Assembly: GCA_030594645.1 (NCBI GenBank)
Contig: JAUVEU010000011.1
Location: 1-56,063, forward strand
Direction of reading: 5' to 3'
Length of the DNA: 56,063 bases
DNA from: Candidatus Aegiribacteria sp.
GTDB taxonomy: Bacteria; Fermentibacterota; Fermentibacteria; Fermentibacterales; JCC-6
The translations under genes were made by a program, and so were the position numbers. Shown piece by piece: positions 1-7,644 of this stretch. Numbering within the stretch: the stretch's first letter is position 1; every line of letters begins with the position of its first letter. Below the pieces are notes generated by a model, which worked only from the letters and a program-made list of their open reading frames with translations, ran no database searches and was not told where the DNA came from.

Positions 1-10
1 GTATTTTCAT
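1..10 (-). CDS. Possible 5' end of a gene running off the left edge
   Basis: A strong Shine-Dalgarno complement (AAGGAGG on the minus strand, positions 24-30) is followed by an ATG at 10-8 that reads M-K-I before the window ends. The spacing of about 13 bases is longer than ideal, so a different start is possible. Nothing can be said about the product. Confidence 0.25.
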
Positions 11-62
11 AGATAGAATACAACCTCCTTCCGTACTTTTAAATATACGTCCAAGCAACCGT

Positions 63-317
63 TTAGGCAACCTCTTGCGAGATTGATGCTTCGCAGCTCT
101 CAGGGTCTTCCGGTTTCGCAAAAACTGTTGGAGGGTCGTCAAAATCAAAACCTGATTGTGAACCCTCATCTACTAGGCACCAGTCCCCGTATCCAATCCG
201 GCATTTTTCATATGTGCCGTTCTCAAACATCGGCCAGGACGGGTCCCAGTGCGGAGGATCAACTATAGGATGATTATCAAGTGTTAAACCGAATAGCACA
301 AGAACTGCGATAGATAC
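63..317 (-). pseudogene. Truncated remnant of a secreted-protein gene, homologous to the gene starting at 8907
   Basis: The minus-strand reading begins inside a hydrophobic signal-like segment (VSIAVLVLFGLTLDN) and continues for about 80 residues to a stop at 63. The DNA at 133-317 matches 8922-9105, in inverted orientation, at roughly 90% identity by eye. The peptides share PIVDPPHW, ENGTYEKC, IGYGDWC and DFDDP. No ATG exists at the position of the full copy's start, and an in-frame TAA lies just upstream. After DFDDP the sequence diverges and stops within about 22 codons, whereas the full copy continues for over 850 residues. It is therefore a 5' fragment, probably not expressed. It is useful because it preserves the reading frame that is broken in the other copy. 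Confidence 0.6.
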
Positions 318-382
318 AATTTAATGGATACTAAATGGTGGCTTGTGTTTTGAGGAACACCCACCGGAGAGACCGTTTTGGT

Positions 383-412
383 GGGGACACGCAGCAGAGA
401 CTGCGTGTCCCC
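383..412. repeat. GGGGACAYGCAG hairpin repeat, copy 1
   Basis: A perfect 12-bp stem (GGGGACACGCAG / CTGCGTGTCCCC) encloses the 6-base loop CAGAGA. It lies 8 bases beyond the stop of the C25 protease gene that ends at 421, so it could act as its terminator or as a mRNA 3' stabiliser. No T-run follows. Near-identical copies lie at 2780-2809 and 11802-11831. Confidence 0.85.
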
Positions 413-420
413 GTATGGTG

Positions 421-2661
421 CTATCTGATGACCACGCAGGATCGAACGGCAGTATCTCCCCCTGAAGTGAGCCTCAGAAGGTAGATCCCGCCAGGAACAG
501 GTGATCCGTTTGCATTATCTCCTGCCCATGTTACGGAGTGGGTGCCGGAGAGATGCTCCCCTGAAGCCAGACTCCTTACGATCCTTCCTGAAACATCGTA
601 AATATCAAGTGATGCTGTTCCGGAAGAAGCAAGAGTGTAAGAGAATACTGAGGATACGGCAAACGGGTTAGGACCTGGAGCGGCAAGCGAGAAATCATAC
701 ACCGCGTCCGGGCCATCCTCTATTCCAGTAGTAACAGACGCGGAACTCACGGAGGGATAACGGTTATGGAATGTGCATGTAATCGTGACATCCTCAGAAG
801 TCGGAATTGCCGGTATGTCAAGCGTCACGAGGCCTGAACCATCAGTATAGCCGCTTTGAAGCAGAACAGTATCCTGCACGATACCGACCATCGCACCCTC
901 TACCGGAGAACCCGCCGCTGTCACGGTCACATTGAATGGGCCTGGCTGTATGTTCGTCCAGTGATCCGCGTCAAGATAGACAAGCGGTGATGTTTCAGTG
1001 AAGATATCGAATTCGGGGCAGCCGAAGATCATATGCATATGGTTACTGTTATAGGCAGCTTCGCCGTAGTGTTCTTCTACCTTCATCTTGCCGTAATCCA
1101 CAGCAGCTCCCATGTGCCAGAGATTCTCCTCAAAGTAACCTCGGAATGTGTTTATGGCCAGTGAATCGGTTTGTCCGAAAGGGCTGCCTGTTGTCGCGGC
1201 CATTATTCCCACAGCACCTTTCGGACTGCCGATCTCACCCTCACCCATCCAGGCTTCAGCAAAGCAGTAACCCGCATCGAACTGGCCGTTAGAACAAGCT
1301 ATTGAATTGATCCACGGAAGCATTCTCCCGTTGTTCAAACCCTGGACATCACTGATGTTTCCGCAGGAAGGAGCACTCCAGGATGTCATGCTTCCATGGC
1401 CGATAAAACTGACCAGTGATTTCCCCACTTCAATCGAGTTGAAAACATTCGTGGTGGTGGGATCCATTCCCCCGTCGTAACAGAAGTAGTCAACAGTCAT
1501 TCCTGCAGCCATGAAGATCTCCACGTAGTCCCAGGAATGCTCCGGATCGAGCGAACCTGTATCTCCAATGCTGATGGCTTTCTGAAACCAGCTCTGCAGC
1601 GGCTGGTATGGATCACTCGCATATTCATATATCTTCGAAATAATGTATGGAAGATCGTCCGCGTCAGCACCGGTAATCCTTCCGTAGTGAATGGAAGGAA
1701 TACTGGTTCCGGTACCTATGACACCATAAAGATTATCAGCTGCATGACCGCTGTAATCAGGTGTGGGAACTATGTTATGATCACCCATGATAAGAAGCCA
1801 CTCGGGCGGGTTTGGGCTTGAGAAAGCGGTTTCTATCCAGGTGTCAATCTCTGATGCAGTACTTCCGATATCCGGCACAACACCATACATGATCTTATAG
1901 CCCCTCTGGCGATTCCAATTAATAAGATCCTGGGCATATCCAATGCTCTCCTCGGTACCGATTACAAGATATGATCCGTTAATAGCATCACTGCCATCAT
2001 TTTCAAACCCCAGAACATTCTCGTATAATGGAAGAAAACTGCGGGTAATACCTGTACTTTCCGTTTGAAGCTCGTTTTCGCCGATTCCTTCCGCAATTAA
2101 ACGTATCGTAACATTCGTTGTAATAGTTGTCTCACCTGTAACAGGATTGTACTGAACAGGACAGAATCGAACCCATGCAACCCTTATATCCCTGAGAATT
2201 ATGACACTCTCAACCTCAACGGACATGGCGGGATAGAACTCAGAAGCGGAATAGATATCCTCATCTATCCTGAAGGGGAAAACTTCCCCGCTTCTCATTG
2301 GTGAAGGCTGGGCAGGAGGAATACTGTAGATACCTAGAGGAGAGGATTCGGAGGATACTATTTCTGCTCTTACATCGCCTGTATTCGGGACCATAACCAT
2401 TCTTCGAATAACGGGAAGGTCGGGAGCGCCATAGGGCATACCGATACCTTCAGATGGAACCCGCAGAACAGTTCCGTCGGGAAAACCAGGCAGAGAGATG
2501 CTTTCCTGTATCAGGGCGGGAAGAGTGAATTCAACCAGAATTCCTTCGCTGTCCAATCCGATATACTCGGCTGTTTCGGAAGATTCTTCAGACCGGTAAA
2601 GAGCATCTGCATTGACAGATAACGTAATTATCAGCATCGGGATCAGAAATAATCGTAACAT
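421..2661 (-). CDS. Secreted gingipain-like cysteine protease (peptidase family C25), downstream tandem copy
   Basis: This is a predicted exported endopeptidase of 746 residues. The order is a signal peptide (about residues 1-19), a propeptide-like beta-rich region to about 210, a C25 catalytic domain at about 225-545, then an Ig-like region and a FlgD/type-IX-like C-terminal domain with PNPF, DIYDVSGR and PGGIYLLRL. The catalytic dyad typical of C25 is visible as His422 in FIGHGS and Cys456 in SIACSNGQF. The start is placed at the second Met of the longest frame because GGAGGT, a good Shine-Dalgarno, overlaps the first Met codons, and because the paralogue upstream begins at the same residue. 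It lies 180 bases downstream of its paralogue (2842-5091) in the same direction. The C-terminal domains imply export beyond the outer membrane, but no secretion machinery is seen in this window. Confidence 0.85.
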   Translation of the reverse strand: MLRLFLIPMLIITLSVNADALYRSEESSETAEYIGLDSEGILVEFTLPALIQESISLPGFPDGTVLRVPSEGIGMPYGAPDLPVIRRMVMVPNTGDVRAEIVSSESSPLGIYSIPPAQPSPMRSGEVFPFRIDEDIYSASEFYPAMSVEVESVIILRDIRVAWVRFCPVQYNPVTGETTITTNVTIRLIAEGIGENELQTESTGITRSFLPLYENVLGFENDGSDAINGSYLVIGTEESIGYAQDLINWNRQRGYKIMYGVVPDIGSTASEIDTWIETAFSSPNPPEWLLIMGDHNIVPTPDYSGHAADNLYGVIGTGTSIPSIHYGRITGADADDLPYIISKIYEYASDPYQPLQSWFQKAISIGDTGSLDPEHSWDYVEIFMAAGMTVDYFCYDGGMDPTTTNVFNSIEVGKSLVSFIGHGSMTSWSAPSCGNISDVQGLNNGRMLPWINSIACSNGQFDAGYCFAEAWMGEGEIGSPKGAVGIMAATTGSPFGQTDSLAINTFRGYFEENLWHMGAAVDYGKMKVEEHYGEAAYNSNHMHMIFGCPEFDIFTETSPLVYLDADHWTNIQPGPFNVTVTAAGSPVEGAMVGIVQDTVLLQSGYTDGSGLVTLDIPAIPTSEDVTITCTFHNRYPSVSSASVTTGIEDGPDAVYDFSLAAPGPNPFAVSSVFSYTLASSGTASLDIYDVSGRIVRSLASGEHLSGTHSVTWAGDNANGSPVPGGIYLLRLTSGGDTAVRSCVVIR

Positions 2662-2699
2662 TTTAACCTCCATTTTGAAACCGTACTTGTTTAATAATA

Positions 2700-2744
2700 A
2701 ATATGTGGTCGGACGTCACTTGCGGCACTTACAAATAAGTGGTG
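2700..2744. repeat. 45-bp interspersed repeat, copy A
   Basis: The 45 bases from AATATG to AAGTGGTG recur at 7457-7501 with three differences. The 3' part contains a hairpin: CACTTA (2726-2731), loop CAAA, TAAGTG (2736-2741). Copy A lies between the two C25 protease genes, about 40 bases upstream of the start at 2661. It is directly followed by a segment (TTTCTGATTCAATGATG) that accompanies the GGGGACA hairpin repeat. Confidence 0.8.
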
Positions 2745-2755
2745 CCCGGTACGGC

Positions 2756-2809
2756 TTTCTGATTCAATGATGGTTTTGGGGGGACACGCAGCAGAGCCTG
2801 CATGTCCCC
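2756..2809. repeat. GGGGACAYGCAG hairpin repeat, copy 2, with its conserved leader
   Basis: The hairpin at 2780-2809 has a 12-bp stem with one mismatched pair (GGGGACACGCAG / CTGCATGTCCCC) and the loop CAGAGC. The leader at 2756-2777 (TTTCTGATTCAATGATGG...) is shared with copy 3 at 11781-11801. It lies about 30 bases beyond the stop codon of the C25 gene at 2842. Confidence 0.85.
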
Positions 2810-2841
2810 TATTAACTTGGCTCGTTGGGTGTCCCCTGCTG

Positions 2842-5091
2842 CTACCTGACAATCACGCAGGATCGAACAGCGGTTTCTCCTCCTGAAGTGAGCCTCAGAA
2901 GGTAGATCCCGCCAGGAACAGGTGATCCGTTTGCATTGTCTCCTGCCCATGTAACGGAGTGGGTGCCGGAGAGATGCTCCCCTGAAGCCAGACTCCGTAC
3001 GATCCTTCCTGAAACATCGTAAATATCAAGTGATGCTGCCCCGGAAGAAGCAAGAGTGTAAGAGAATACCGAGGATACGGCAAACGGATTAGGGCCTGGA
3101 GCGGCAAGCGAGAAATCATATACCGCGTCCGGTCCATCCTCTATTCCCGTAGCGACAAATGCTGAACCAACGTAAGGATAACGGTTATGGAATGTGCATG
3201 TGATCGTAACATCTTCAGAAGTTGGAATTGCCGGTATGTCAAGCGTTACGAGGCCTGAACCATCAGTATAGCCGCTTTGAAGCAGAACAGTATCCTGCAC
3301 GATACCAACCATCGCACCCTTGACAGGAGAACCTGCTGCCGTCACGATCACACCGAAGGGCCCGGTCTGTATGTTCTCCCAGTGATTCGCGTCAAGATAG
3401 ACAAGCGGTGATGTTTCAGTAAATATATCGAATTCGGGACAGCCCATTATCATATGCATATCACTGTTGCCTGAGTTTCCGGTGTAGTAAAAAGCCATTA
3501 TCTTGCCGTAATCGAAGGCTGCTCCCATATTGTACAATTCCTCTTCAAAGTATCCCCTGTACTGGTACAATTCCAGAGAATCGGTTGGACCGATCGGGCT
3601 GCCCTTCGTTGCCCCCATAAAGCCGATGGCGCCCCCTGGTTCGGAAACGCTCCCTTCTATCATCCATGCTTCACCGTAACACGGGTAACCGTAATCGAAT
3701 TCGCAGTTATAACATGCAATAGAACTTATCCAGGGAAGTCTGCGGCCGTTTGACAATGCAGCGACATCGCTGTTGCTGAAACCGGTGGTTCCCCAGGCTG
3801 TATGACTTCCATGTCCAATGTAGCTGAGGAGCGAAAGCCCGCTGTTGACCTCGTCGGTAATATGAGCTTTTGTTGGAATGATACCGCCGTAATCACCGTT
3901 TTGAGTGTATAGAGTGGTTGGCATACCATGTGTCATAAAGATTTCGTAAAACCTCCAGGCCATCCAGGGATCGTTCGGGGTACTGGTGGAGTATGAACCG
4001 ATGCTTATTGCATGCTGGAACCAGCTCGAGGCAGGCTGGTAGGGATCATTCTCATAGCTTTCGATCTTCCAGCACTGATACAGCAGTGTCTCCATATTAC
4101 CGCAGATCCTTCCAACATGTATGCTGGGGTCGTAACCGGTTCCGATGACACCGTACTGGTTATCAGCCTCTGTTCCGCTGGAATAATAAGCCGGGACAAC
4201 GGTCTCGTCGCCGACAATAAGAATCCATTCCGGTGGGTTGGACCATGTGCTGTAAGCGTTTTCGATCCAGTCGTCTATCTCGGTGGATGTTCCGCCTATT
4301 GCAGGAACTAAACCACAAACTACATCCAGACCTGTCTGCCTTTTCCAGTCGATAAGATCCTGCGCGTAAGCGATGCTTTCTTCCGATCCTATGACAAGAT
4401 AAGAACCATCGATTACATCACTCTCATTCTCCTCAAATCCAAGAACCTTCCTGTAGATTGGCAGGAAACTTCTCGTATAACCCGTAAATGGCCTGTGCAG
4501 CTCGTTCTCGCCGACACCATCGACAGTGATCCGAACGGAAACGTTAGTACTTATTATGGTCTCTCCCGTAACAGGATTGTGCTGTACAGGTGAGAATCTC
4601 ACCCACGCGATTCTGATATCCCTAAGGATACTTACCCTCTCCACAACAACAGATTGCGAGGGATAGAAATCGGAATTTGAATAGACATCCCCGTTTATCC
4701 TGTATGGAGCCGGACCTTCACTTCTGATAGGGTAATCCTGGAATGGAGGAATACTGAAAATTCCCAGGGGCGAGGATTCCGCAGATACGATCTCCAGTCC
4801 AACAGCACCGGTACTGGGAATGAGAACCATTCTTCTGATAATAGGAAGGTCCGGACTTCCCACAGGCACGCCCATTCCCTCTCCGGGAATTCTCAGAACC
4901 GTTCCGGGGCCGAAATCCCCAACGTTTTCCTCCTCGGCAATCAGCGCCGGAAGAGTGAACTCAACAAGAATGCCTTCACTGTCCAGCCCGAGATACTCGG
5001 CTGTTTCGGAAGATTCTTCCGACCTGTAAAGAACATCCGCGTTGACAGTAAAAGAAATCATCAATATCGGCACCAGCAGTATTCGTAACAT
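2842..5091 (-). CDS. Secreted gingipain-like cysteine protease (peptidase family C25), upstream tandem copy
   Basis: This 749-residue protein has the same architecture as its downstream neighbour: signal peptide (1-18, ending VNA-DV), beta-rich prodomain, C25 catalytic domain, Ig-like segment and a FlgD/type-IX-like C-terminal domain. The dyad is His427 in YIGHGS and Cys460 in SIACYNCEF. The two proteases diverge clearly in the catalytic half, while from SPLVYLDA onward (about 190 residues) they are almost identical in protein and DNA, which suggests gene conversion of the sorting end. The start follows a GGAGGT Shine-Dalgarno. The upstream side is interrupted by an insertion sequence at 5175, but a candidate promoter remains at 5131-5159. 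The two enzymes probably differ in substrate preference and share an export route. Confidence 0.87.
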   Translation of the reverse strand: MLRILLVPILMISFTVNADVLYRSEESSETAEYLGLDSEGILVEFTLPALIAEEENVGDFGPGTVLRIPGEGMGVPVGSPDLPIIRRMVLIPSTGAVGLEIVSAESSPLGIFSIPPFQDYPIRSEGPAPYRINGDVYSNSDFYPSQSVVVERVSILRDIRIAWVRFSPVQHNPVTGETIISTNVSVRITVDGVGENELHRPFTGYTRSFLPIYRKVLGFEENESDVIDGSYLVIGSEESIAYAQDLIDWKRQTGLDVVCGLVPAIGGTSTEIDDWIENAYSTWSNPPEWILIVGDETVVPAYYSSGTEADNQYGVIGTGYDPSIHVGRICGNMETLLYQCWKIESYENDPYQPASSWFQHAISIGSYSTSTPNDPWMAWRFYEIFMTHGMPTTLYTQNGDYGGIIPTKAHITDEVNSGLSLLSYIGHGSHTAWGTTGFSNSDVAALSNGRRLPWISSIACYNCEFDYGYPCYGEAWMIEGSVSEPGGAIGFMGATKGSPIGPTDSLELYQYRGYFEEELYNMGAAFDYGKIMAFYYTGNSGNSDMHMIMGCPEFDIFTETSPLVYLDANHWENIQTGPFGVIVTAAGSPVKGAMVGIVQDTVLLQSGYTDGSGLVTLDIPAIPTSEDVTITCTFHNRYPYVGSAFVATGIEDGPDAVYDFSLAAPGPNPFAVSSVFSYTLASSGAASLDIYDVSGRIVRSLASGEHLSGTHSVTWAGDNANGSPVPGGIYLLRLTSGGETAVRSCVIVR

Positions 5092-5130
5092 CTGAACCTC
5101 CGTTTAGAAATCCGACTAATTTAATACAGA

Positions 5131-5159
5131 ATAGTAATAATATATGTAAGATATTTCAA
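5131..5159 (-). promoter_or_regulatory. Candidate sigma-70 promoter for the C25 protease pair
   Basis: On the minus strand TTGAAA (5154-5159) and TACTAT (5131-5136) are separated by 17 bases. It lies about 40 bases upstream of the protease start at 5091 and just inside the left end of the insertion sequence, so the insertion would have left this promoter intact. Confidence 0.4.
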
Positions 5160-5235
5160 CCCATGATATTAAAACTTACATTCCGCACTTGTTGAGAAGT
5201 AAATTTAATAATTTCAGTCACCAGATTTGAACATA

Positions 5236-6942
5236 TCAGGCGTACGCTGAGGAGTCCATACCAAGGAGCTTGAGAAGTTGCCTCTGGAGCGGGGAAAGAC
5301 TGATCGGAAACGTTACAGTTTCTCCTCCGCGTTCGAATTCATACCAGCACACATCACTGAACATTTCAAGGATACGAGCAGTGGTTGGTGTCCCTGTTGG
5401 CCTTCCTTCCGGAAGGATTGGAAGCGATTCGATTCCTTCAAGCATCATTTCCTGCCGGACTGTTCGCTCAATGAGAGCATCGAGAGTCATTGCAAGGAAC
5501 GTCGCATGGATCAAACCTGCTGCACGCTGTGGCTTCTTGATGTAAACTGGTGCCACTTCCAGTTCATTCTTCAGAAGAGCGTGCCGTTTTTCTACATATG
5601 ACTGGTACTTGTAAATCAGCAGAACATCCTTCTTCGAAGTATTCCGTTTAAGGTTCGTAACCAGGGGGAACACTCCATCTGTACGGGCCTCATTACGCAG
5701 AGCATCCTTGTTCCGATTTACCTCAAGACGATAGATCCTGGATCGAACTTCCCTGACAGGATCATCTTTCCCGGGACGGCCAGGACGAAGGTATCTGGTT
5801 TTAACGATGACCTGATAAGCAATCCTGACCTTCAGGATGCCCTGACAGCAGCGTTGCCGGAGGATCTTATCAATCTTCATTTTGATGGCTGAGCGCTGCT
5901 TCAGCTTCCCCCGGTTGAGCCGGGCATTGAGATCGTACAGCTCTGCCTCGGCCTTCTGAATTGTCGATTCTCTCGCCTTATCATCAAACTCCATTTTCTG
6001 CGAACTGCGGCACCAGATAATGCGGTACCCCTCTACAGTCTGTCCGGGGCCATCAGCTGTAGTGTAGTAAATATCTTCCGGAGCGCTCCCGCGCCTGTTC
6101 TGCTCGTTTACCAGCATCTTGCGCCAGCGAACCCGACCCCCTTCCCGCAAATACTTCCGGAAGTCCTTGTCTTCAGAACGGGTGCGGGGAAGCAGTGTGA
6201 CGAACCTGCCTCCATAATCATCTATATGCTGAAGATTCTTACGGGTACACAGCTTGCTGTCGGCCACGTAGATGAAGTCATCCTGTCCAAGTATACTGCG
6301 AAGTTGGTCAACGTTGCTCCTGTGAATGGTATCATCTGTACGATTACCGCTGTAAACCTCGTGAGAGATCGGTACGGCTCCGTCTGCAACAATGTTAAGG
6401 CCAAAGACAAGCTGCCTGAGATCAGGACGATGATCCTTGTTTATTCCGAAAGTGATGCGTGGTTCGCGGTTGGAGTTCCTGTACCGTCCATGGAAGGTGA
6501 CTGTGGTGGTGTCGTGGTGAATTCGCCGGGTGTCAAGCTCGAACTGTTTGATAATATGCAGGGCAATTCTGAAAAAGAGACTTCGTGCCCGCATGGTGAC
6601 AAGGGCATCCAGGCTACGAGCGATCCTGTCATCATTGATCGCTTTTATATCTGTTGCGGAGAGACCAAGAGCGGCAGGCTCTACGGGAGCCGCCCACTCT
6701 GCTATCCGATACAGAGGACCAGGCGACAGAATGATATTCTGTATCAGGATGGATAAGCTCTGGGCGTGGTCAAGCAATCTCTCGTGCGGACCGGCAAGGC
6801 ATGAGCGTACGATACGAAAGAAGTCCATCCTGTTCATGAAGTGCAGGAGGATGGGATGAGCTCCTACAAGGTGGATTCGATGAACAGCGGGGCCTTCATT
6901 AGTGTTCACTGAGCGGGTTCCACCGGTACGTCTTGTATACAT
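5236..6942 (-). CDS. DDE transposase, IS1634-like with N-terminal DUF4277-type region
   Basis: This transposase of about 568 residues should catalyse cut-and-paste or replicative movement of the surrounding element. The N-terminal third resembles DUF4277 (ending in INDDRIARSLDAL). The catalytic core shows a first Asp in HHDTTTVTF (about residue 144), a second in YVADSKL (about 228), and a C-terminal YVEKRHALLKNE segment supplying the Glu, as in IS1634-type enzymes. The longest frame extends upstream to 7104, but those 54 extra codons would run through the shared promoter and into the divergent gene. I place the start at the ATG at 6942. It begins 25 bases from the divergent gene's start, so transcription of both is probably controlled from one small region with two GTATAC motifs. 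Confidence 0.85.
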   Translation of the reverse strand: MYTRRTGGTRSVNTNEGPAVHRIHLVGAHPILLHFMNRMDFFRIVRSCLAGPHERLLDHAQSLSILIQNIILSPGPLYRIAEWAAPVEPAALGLSATDIKAINDDRIARSLDALVTMRARSLFFRIALHIIKQFELDTRRIHHDTTTVTFHGRYRNSNREPRITFGINKDHRPDLRQLVFGLNIVADGAVPISHEVYSGNRTDDTIHRSNVDQLRSILGQDDFIYVADSKLCTRKNLQHIDDYGGRFVTLLPRTRSEDKDFRKYLREGGRVRWRKMLVNEQNRRGSAPEDIYYTTADGPGQTVEGYRIIWCRSSQKMEFDDKARESTIQKAEAELYDLNARLNRGKLKQRSAIKMKIDKILRQRCCQGILKVRIAYQVIVKTRYLRPGRPGKDDPVREVRSRIYRLEVNRNKDALRNEARTDGVFPLVTNLKRNTSKKDVLLIYKYQSYVEKRHALLKNELEVAPVYIKKPQRAAGLIHATFLAMTLDALIERTVRQEMMLEGIESLPILPEGRPTGTPTTARILEMFSDVCWYEFERGGETVTFPISLSPLQRQLLKLLGMDSSAYA

Positions 6943-6967
6943 AATGTTGATATAGTATACTAGACAC

Positions 6968-7345
6968 ATGGAAATGTCAATAGAAGATCTGCAAGACTCT
7001 TTACGCAAGCTCCAGCAGGAGAGGCGCCACCTGCTTCGTTGCCTTACTCGGGAACATGAACTTGCGATAGGAACCGTATCCATGATCAGAAGGAAGTGCG
7101 GCAACCCGAATTGCCATTGTGCAAAGGGACCGGGGCATCCTCAGGTATTGTTCCTGTTCAGGGATACAAATACCGGTCAGCGCCGATGCAAATACGTACG
7201 CAAGGATGACGAGTCTCGAATGCTTCGGGCAGGAGAGCATTACAGAGAATTCAGGGAGGCCTTGAAACAGCTTCGCGCCATAGATAAACAGGAAAAGCAG
7301 ATTCTAATGGCGCTTGCAGAGAAAAGAGCTATTCACTATGAATAG
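6968..7345 (+). CDS. DUF6788-like accessory protein of the insertion sequence
   Basis: This is a 125-residue protein. A predicted coiled coil at the N-terminus (about 5-30) is followed by a Cys-rich core, RRKCGNPNCHCAKGPGH (about 41-57), and a helical, charged C-terminus. The core C-x4-C-x-C pattern followed by GPGHP resembles DUF6788 proteins, which are often found beside transposases. A zinc-binding or DNA-binding accessory role is inference. It is divergent from the transposase and lies wholly inside the inverted repeats, so it is cargo or a regulator of this element. Confidence 0.75.
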   Translation: MEMSIEDLQDSLRKLQQERRHLLRCLTREHELAIGTVSMIRRKCGNPNCHCAKGPGHPQVLFLFRDTNTGQRRCKYVRKDDESRMLRAGEHYREFREALKQLRAIDKQEKQILMALAEKRAIHYE

Positions 7346-7456
7346 ACTAATCGACTGATACTGCAATACTTAGTTAAGGAATTAATTCCTGAATCTATTC
7401 ATGCGCAAGTGCGGAATGTAAGTTAAAACACTCTACGTATTGAATTAGTTCCTGTC

Positions 7457-7501
7457 AATATGGGGTCGGACGCCACTTGCGGCACTTACAAATAAGTAGT
7501 G
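7457..7501. repeat. 45-bp interspersed repeat, copy B
   Basis: It matches 2700-2744 at 42 of 45 positions by eye and lies 28 bases outside the right target duplication of the insertion sequence. One difference weakens the outer pair of the hairpin. The 7346-7644 interval otherwise holds the right end of the insertion sequence and a candidate promoter. Confidence 0.8.
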
Positions 7502-7569
7502 TCCAAATTAACCTGCAGAACACTTCAAGCTGCTGAAATGTGATGAAGGATTCTTAATTTAAATATAAC

Positions 7570-7599
7570 TTGACTGAGTAGGCGGTTTGATATTATATT
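7570..7599 (+). promoter_or_regulatory. Candidate sigma-70 promoter for the 7645-11737 gene pair
   Basis: TTGACT (7570-7575) and TATATT (7594-7599) are separated by 18 bases in an AT-rich stretch 45 bases upstream of the start at 7645. Confidence 0.5.
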
Positions 7600-7644
7600 T
7601 ATTAAGGTATTTAATTACTAAATGTTTCTTGAATGGAGTTATTA

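Larger units (their letters stand above)
5169..7428. mobile_element. Insertion sequence, IS1634/DUF4277-type, complete with ends and target duplication
   Basis: The element runs from 5175 to 7422 (2248 bp). Its ends are perfect 17-bp inverted repeats: CTTACATTCCGCACTTG at 5175-5191 and the complement at 7406-7422. It is flanked by a 6-bp direct repeat, TTAAAA, at 5169-5174 and 7423-7428, the expected target-site duplication. It carries a transposase gene (minus strand) and a divergent DUF6788-like gene (plus strand). Both frames are open and both ends intact, so it may still be active. A 14-bp palindrome (AGGAATTAATTCCT, 7377-7390) lies just inside the right end. Confidence 0.9.

Noticed and set aside
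2700-2744. Possible relation of the 45-bp repeat to the insertion-sequence ends
   Set aside because: Both contain CACTT and GCGG, but the order and orientation do not align over the 17-bp ends.
6226-6756. Plus-strand open frame of 176 codons inside the transposase gene
   Set aside because: Its content mirrors the codon pattern of the transposase on the other strand; it is a shadow.
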